Below, in pieces: positions 59,448 to 64,000 of a stretch of DNA of 64,000 nt. The DNA is taken from contig JADNRV010000041.1 in NCBI GenBank assembly GCA_015499995.1, positions 124,001-188,000 on the forward strand, in the 5' to 3' direction. Every line of letters begins with the position of its first letter. Positions within the stretch are counted from its first letter, which is position 1. The translations under genes were made by a program, and so were the position numbers. The stretch is from Flammula alnicola (taxonomy: Eukaryota; Basidiomycota; Agaricomycetes; Agaricales; Strophariaceae). The notes under the pieces were generated by a model, which had not been told where the DNA came from, did no database searches, and saw only the letters and a program-made list of their open reading frames with translations.

Positions 59448-61155
59448 ATGACAACCCCTTTCTTTCCCTCGAAGAAGCCTCACGTTTTTAGAGCGAGTTT
59501 AGAGGGCGGCACCGCAACCAACACGAATATGCAGATGCCCAATGTTTTCGTCGTACCCCCGGAGGAGGATGAGACACCAGCATGGTGCTTTTTCGACGCA
59601 GACAATCCAGCTCTTTCGCAGGTTGTAGAGCGACCAGAAACACCGGATATCACCATCCTGGCCTTTCCTTCCGATAACGACACTCCTGTTTTTAGCAGGA
59701 ACTCACCGGGGTCTATAGATTCCGCCATTATGCCCCGGAGGAGTCTCGAAAGCATTTCCGTTGTTGAAGCCTTAATGAATCACGAGGCTCACGGAGATGA
59801 CGACAGTGATAACGACTCGGGATTTGGACGGGAGTTGGACCTCGAAGACGATCCCACTCCATTCATGAGAGTAGTCGTGACGAGCGTCATACGAACCTTC
59901 GAGATGCTGCCGACGACTCAGATGTGATTGAAGTCGTCAAAGTCAGTCGCAGAAAAGGACGATCAGAAGAAGGACAGACGAGAGGCAAAGCCTCCAGGCG
60001 TTTTCGGAATATAAACGCTCGGTCACACTCAAGTCTCGCGCTTCGAAAGTGTTCAAGTCTTTGAAAGGGTCCCTGCGCTCGTCAAAACCCCGCGCTCAAG
60101 ACATCTTTCCTTCTGTGCCATCCTCCATACAAATCACTCAAACTGCCGAACGAACACCGCAAGAAACATTACCTCGTCCACGGACTCCAACCATATCGCG
60201 CAGAGGCTCTAGAATTCTATCTCAATGTTTACACTCCGGCCCTCAAATCTCGCTCGTCCATGGCCTCTTTTGATGACCCAGCCCTATGTCCCCGTCAGAT
60301 GCATCTTCATTTACATCCCCCTCATCCTCCGCGCCTAATAGCATACTGTCGAATCCGCTATCGCGTAGGCCTTCCTTATATTCAGCTGAAGCGCAAGATG
60401 AGGCTCGTCTTCAAGCCGCGTCCCCAACACCCACAACATCCAGTTCAAAATCAAGTAGCCGCTTCTCAATACTAAACCTTCAAAAGCTCTTCTCTTTTTC
60501 CCCTCCTGCGCCCTCTTCAACTGTACCTGTCGCTACCCCTTTTGCTTTTCCTGATTCAGGCGCAACTCCTGCCCTTCGTTCAAGCTCTTGTACACCACGG
60601 TCTGACGCATCCTCAGTTTCAACCTCTGCCCCACAGACACCTACAAGTACTGAGGAGGTGACCCCTGTTCGCCTCGTCAGCCGGAAGGACACAGCTGACT
60701 TCCCAGCATTTAATAGCTTCGAGTCAGTGTTTGATGCAAATGGTGGATTGAACCTCGGCCTTGGATTAGGGTTAAGTCTAGACTCTACTTCAAGTTCAGG
60801 TTCTCAGCAAACCACCCCACGGAAGTCTTTTGGTTCAAGCAGTACCATAAGTTCCTGGGGATCTATAACGCCGAAGCGATTTAGCAAGGCGCCGATACGT
60901 CGGAGTCAAGGACACGACGACGACGGTGACGAAGGAGATACAAGTCTCGAAATGCGCCTTGATTCATTACACTTTGACTCTCTCTCCTTCGACGCAGACC
61001 AGTTTATCGCAATTAATAATTTTACTCGTCATCACGTCTACCTTTCTCCGTACATCATCTTGCATTGGAACGATCATAGTTTTTTTTATGACTGCACTTT
61101 ACATTGCCTGTGGATCCATCTTCCATCATCATTCTTTCAAGTTCACATTTCATAG
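59448..61155 (+). CDS. Low-complexity hypothetical protein with frame breaks
   Basis: No family recognised. From MTTPFFPSKKPHVFRASL (59448) the product is Ser/Thr/Pro-rich with acidic patches (DDDSDNDSGFG). A later part is basic (KVFKSLKGSLRSSKPRAQDIF) and a long Ser/Pro-rich segment runs from 60286 (SPSDASSFTSPSSSAP, FGSSSTISSWGSITPKRF), ending in an acidic region DDDGDEGD. Composition and codon use suggest a real protein, possibly a regulatory or cell-cycle protein, but this is only an impression. The frame changes near 59870 and 60020-60040, each by one missing base, and stops appear near 60268-60275. No typical introns explain these. The 3' end is uncertain: DADQF near 61010 may be near the true end. 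Confidence 0.55.
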
Positions 61156-61386
61156 CTCATGAATTACGTAGCGTTTTTTGGTATCAATACTTGTCTCTGT
61201 TCAGCCGGATTTCATATCATGTAATTCTATTACATACCAAGCTCTGTAAGGGACTAGAACCAACAGGTTCTGGAGCCTGTTGATTTATTTGCTCCCCATT
61301 AGGCTGAAATCGGGTTGAACATGTATTCTCAGCGAAGTCAGAACATTCAGGTTGTCCATCACATTTTAAGCAGTTAAGCTTAAGCT

Positions 61387-62107
61387 TTAAGAAGGACGGT
61401 TGAATTGAGGTTCTATCCAAACCGCCTGTATAACGAGGTTAGAACAACACCACTGAACGACGTTATACGGCCTGACTACTTACGGTAGCCATGAAACCTT
61501 CTTCCTCAGATTTTCCACCCACAGGCCGTATGGTCGCGCTATCGATACTCGGACTACTCACGAAGCGTGCCAGACTCTCTAACTTGTCTGTTTCAATGCC
61601 AAACTCATCGGAGAGCTTTTCCATATCCTGTCTTGAGCGAACGTCCTTCCGTCGATCCAGCAAGTCACTCAGCTTGAACGCGTAAAGCTGATTTTTGGTC
61701 GGTTCAGAAGAAAGCTCCGACTTTGCGCGAGATTCGAAAAGACGCGTTGGATTGCTGCCTTGCTACAATGATTGTCAGGAAGCCAGAGACTTCAACCAAG
61801 ACAATGCCATACTGGATGGATGGCTTGCATATGGTGGTCAACCCGGACTGGTCCTAGCCGATTTAAGTTTGAAATAAAGTCCGGATCTGCCGCGTCGTTC
61901 TCGATAGCTGTGTAGAAGGTCAACACTCAGGAAAGAGAAATATATGAGTGTCTGTGTACCTTCACTTCGATGACTGTGCGCTAGTTTGCTACTTTGTACC
62001 GCAGGTTCAGGAAGGCTGGCCTTCGCTCCATTGCGAGATACAGGCTGACTTGGAATCTGTGCTCGCGAAGGATATTTACGAGCGGCTTTTGAAGCTGAAT
62101 TTCCCAT
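61387..62107 (-). CDS. Conserved fungal protein with N-myristoylation-type start
   Basis: Function unknown. MGNSASKAARKYPSRAQ at 62107 fits the N-myristoyltransferase pattern (Gly2, Ser6), so the mature protein may be membrane-attached. Three introns splice in frame, joining HSHRSE to AIENDAADPDFISNLNRLG, then VDHHMQAIHP to RLFESRAKSEL. The C-terminal half is helical (LSDLLDRRKDVRSRQDME, FGIETDKLESLARFV). The last exon encodes AVWIEPQFNRPS-stop. The spliced length is about 185 residues. The pattern of a basic N-terminus, NLNRLGPV, and helix-rich end recurs in ascomycete and basidiomycete hypothetical proteins as far as I recall. No frame break is seen. Confidence 0.75.
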
Positions 62108-62684
62108 TTCAGTTGTAGGGCATGGGGGTTGAGTGTAAGAAAAATGATGATGTCAAAATATGGCGCGGTGGAATAATTATCCTAAGTTACACAAATAAAA
62201 CGCCGTATTAATTGTGTAATATACGTTCCAAGATAGATGTCTACGAATAGGACAGTTTTGCCATGTCAACTGCAAACAAGACTGCTTACATTAAAGAAAA
62301 GCAGAGAAACCTAGTCTATTGATTTTATGGTTGTCGTAGACGACCATCCTTTGTTGTACAGGTACGAAAACGACGAGAAATGAACTACGTCAAAAGAAAT
62401 TTTGAGAACAACCGTTCGTTTATTCGAGCACCATCCGACAACCGCCAAGAAGCAAATGCCCCATTTTTGTGAGGAGAAAGAAAGGAGTGTGAGAGGCATA
62501 CGCAGCGATGCGAGGGGTACAGAAGAAACTTTCCAGAACAATGTAAGCAAACCAACATACAAAAGCAGATCGCGAAACCAAACGAGCGAAAGGGGTGTGC
62601 AGCAACCAAGGTCGCAGATAATTCAAAATTGGCGTGATTCAATGGTTTAAAGAATGGCGTCATGAGATGTCGTGTGAATTGCAT
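62108..62684. promoter_or_regulatory. Intergenic region between two minus-strand genes
   Basis: 577 bp holding the promoter of the MGNSASK gene and the 3' UTR of the Puf gene. Open frames here (for example 62385-62684) have no similarity. Nothing else is seen. Confidence 0.45.
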
Positions 62685-64000
62685 TTATGCGTGGAATGTC
62701 CCCATGTTCGAAGGTGGGTTCTGTTGATATGGTTGATACATATAAGGTTGATATACGTGAGGAGGAACCGATTGCGGTGGCATTCCTCCATAAGGAGGCT
62801 GAAGCTGGTTCATGCCAGGCAGAGGGCCACCGTGCGAAAGGATAGGCGACTGATTTCCGTAGGGAGAGTGAGAAGCGACCATAGGAGCATTATTTGGTCC
62901 TCCGGGCATGCGGCGAACATTGAGCTGACGAGGGCTACCAGCCTCGGGAGTACGCATTGCGAATGGGCTGAAAGGGTCGTTAGACGGCGAGAAGGCGTTT
63001 GGCGGATTAGGAGCTGGGCGTCTTGGGGCAATAGGATTGTAGGACGGATCAACATGCAACTGAGGTGGTGGGTTAGGAGGGCCGGCTTGAGGGTTTTGAC
63101 CTCCCATTTGCAAAGCCGCCATCATGGAAGCAAAACCTTGGTCATTGGAAGGGTAACCTGAAGGAAGCCCTGGAACACCAAAGTTCTGCGAAGAATTCTT
63201 TGTAACTTTTCCAGTCGGAGGCAGCGTGTTGTTATAGGTTGGTTGGAAGTTAGGCACAGGTAAACCGACTTCTTCGATGAGTCTTCGATAAGCTTGGGTT
63301 GCAATGACCTTCAACTCGATAAGGACCCGTTTCGTGGCTTCAACATAAACTTGCTTCGCATTAGGGTCAATGAATGGGCTTGTCAAGATTTTGTGAACAA
63401 CCGCAACACCATTCACTTGATCGCCTAGGACATCGGTAAGGACATGGTCTCCAGGGGAGGAGAACAAGGCTTCCACAATTTGACTGGAAGCTTCAGGCTC
63501 GATCTTCTGGTTGACGATGCGGAGAACAGTAAGTGACGCCAACTTGTGGGTGCAGAGGTGCGACAAGTGAGGCGTGAAGCGAGGTGCTAACAAGTTGTAT
63601 CGAGATGGGAATCCGGATGTATCAAGGAGCCAGGTTAGCAACAAAGCACCATTCGGGTTGGTGGCCAAAGGTATCGAATTGAGAATGACAGCAGTGGCAA
63701 TACGACGTTGCTGGTTGATAGTGATGTGGGGGCTCTCGAGACATGCTCTCATGCTACGGGCTCCGAAACGGCCTTGGGCGACTTCCCACATACGATCCAC
63801 GATAGCGTCGAAGATGAAATCGTTCGCGGGTGCACCGAAACGCAAGCAGCATCTGCCAATCGAACTAAGTTTCGAGAGCATGCAGACAAGATTCAAATAT
63901 AACTTACTGAATAACGTAATTACCGAACTGATCCAGGAGGAGAGGAGGTGCATAAGCTCGAAGGTTTTGAGCAATGAGAGCAACCTCATCAGGGCTCGTA
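62685..64000 (-). CDS. Pumilio/Puf-domain RNA-binding protein (Jsn1/Puf1-like), 5' part outside window
   Basis: Binds 3' UTRs and controls mRNA stability or localisation. The visible part is the C-terminal end of the gene; the start lies beyond base 64000. PUM repeats are recognisable: LLLDQFGNYVIQ spliced to CCLRFG (about 63920-63850), GRFGARSMRACLES, PNGALLLTWLLDTSG, THKLASLTVLRIVNQ and VLGDQVNGVAVVHK. A long Pro/Asn/Gln/Gly-rich tail (PNPPNAFSPSNDPFSPF, PPYGGMPPQSVPP) ends YQQNPPSNMGTFHA-stop at 62685. Non-canonical repeat residues resemble the yeast Jsn1/Puf2 branch, rather than Puf3 or Pumilio proper. One intron is seen, about 63858-63907. Confidence 0.88.
   Translation of the reverse strand, partial: RALMRLLSLLKTFELMHLLSSWISSVITLFSKLYLNLVCMLSKLSSIGRCCLRFGAPANDFIFDAIVDRMWEVAQGRFGARSMRACLESPHITINQQRRIATAVILNSIPLATNPNGALLLTWLLDTSGFPSRYNLLAPRFTPHLSHLCTHKLASLTVLRIVNQKIEPEASSQIVEALFSSPGDHVLTDVLGDQVNGVAVVHKILTSPFIDPNAKQVYVEATKRVLIELKVIATQAYRRLIEEVGLPVPNFQPTYNNTLPPTGKVTKNSSQNFGVPGLPSGYPSNDQGFASMMAALQMGGQNPQAGPPNPPPQLHVDPSYNPIAPRRPAPNPPNAFSPSNDPFSPFAMRTPEAGSPRQLNVRRMPGGPNNAPMVASHSPYGNQSPILSHGGPLPGMNQLQPPYGGMPPQSVPPHVYQPYMYQPYQQNPPSNMGTFHA

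Noticed and set aside
62385..62684. Small open frames between the MGNSASK and Puf genes
   Set aside because: Composition is atypical, with no similarity; they lie in the expected 3' UTR of the Puf gene.

Overview
The window is nuclear DNA from a filamentous basidiomycete, most likely an agaricomycete. The genes are dense and split by many short introns (about 45-65 nt, GT-AG with CTNAY-like branch sites). The protein set is fungal: class V myosin, formin, Met30/SconB-type F-box protein, fungal NDUFB4, a PEBP-like GPI protein, and a basidiomycete-style kinase/RasGEF fusion. Coordinates for multi-exon genes span start to stop codon including introns. Splice sites were read by eye.

Layout: 1-5.5 kb is AT-rich, gene-poor and repeat-bearing. 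It holds a 1,084-bp inverted-repeat element inserted in an 18-bp minisatellite. From 5.6 kb on the genes are packed: prolyl-tRNA synthetase (+); formin (-) head-to-head with class V myosin (+); AN1/UBL zinc-finger gene (-); Vps2 ESCRT-III (+); COG4 (-); GH3 beta-glucosidase with PA14 (-); UPF0538 (+); type I DnaJ/Ydj1 (-); Nit2-like amidase (-) with a MITE in an intron; DDX41 helicase (-); PEBP-like GPI protein (+); RBM5-like splicing factor (-); NDUFB4 (+); COQ7 (-); a PGG-repeat protein (+); tRNA-Leu(UAA) (-); a helical-bundle/kinase/RasGEF gene (+); Met30-like F-box WD40 protein (-); GSK3 (-); MFS transporter (+); tRNase Z (-); a low-complexity hypothetical gene (+); an MGNSASK gene (-); and a Puf-domain gene (-) running off the right edge.

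Most genes are unrelated housekeeping functions. Three loose themes appear: polarised growth (formin, myosin V, GSK3, RasGEF, possible microtubule protein), mitochondrial respiration (NDUFB4, COQ7), and membrane traffic (Vps2, COG4). The most unusual locus is 44152-48462. It joins an MLKL-like N-terminal helical bundle, a kinase domain lacking the usual beta-3 lysine, and a complete RasGEF module.

Caveat: several genes (AN1/UBL, COG4, GH3, MFS, tRNase Z and the 59.4-kb gene) show repeated frame breaks, nearly all equal to one missing base. Neighbours such as ProRS, myosin, Vps2, the kinase/RasGEF gene and Met30 look clean. This resembles deletion-type sequence error more than natural decay.
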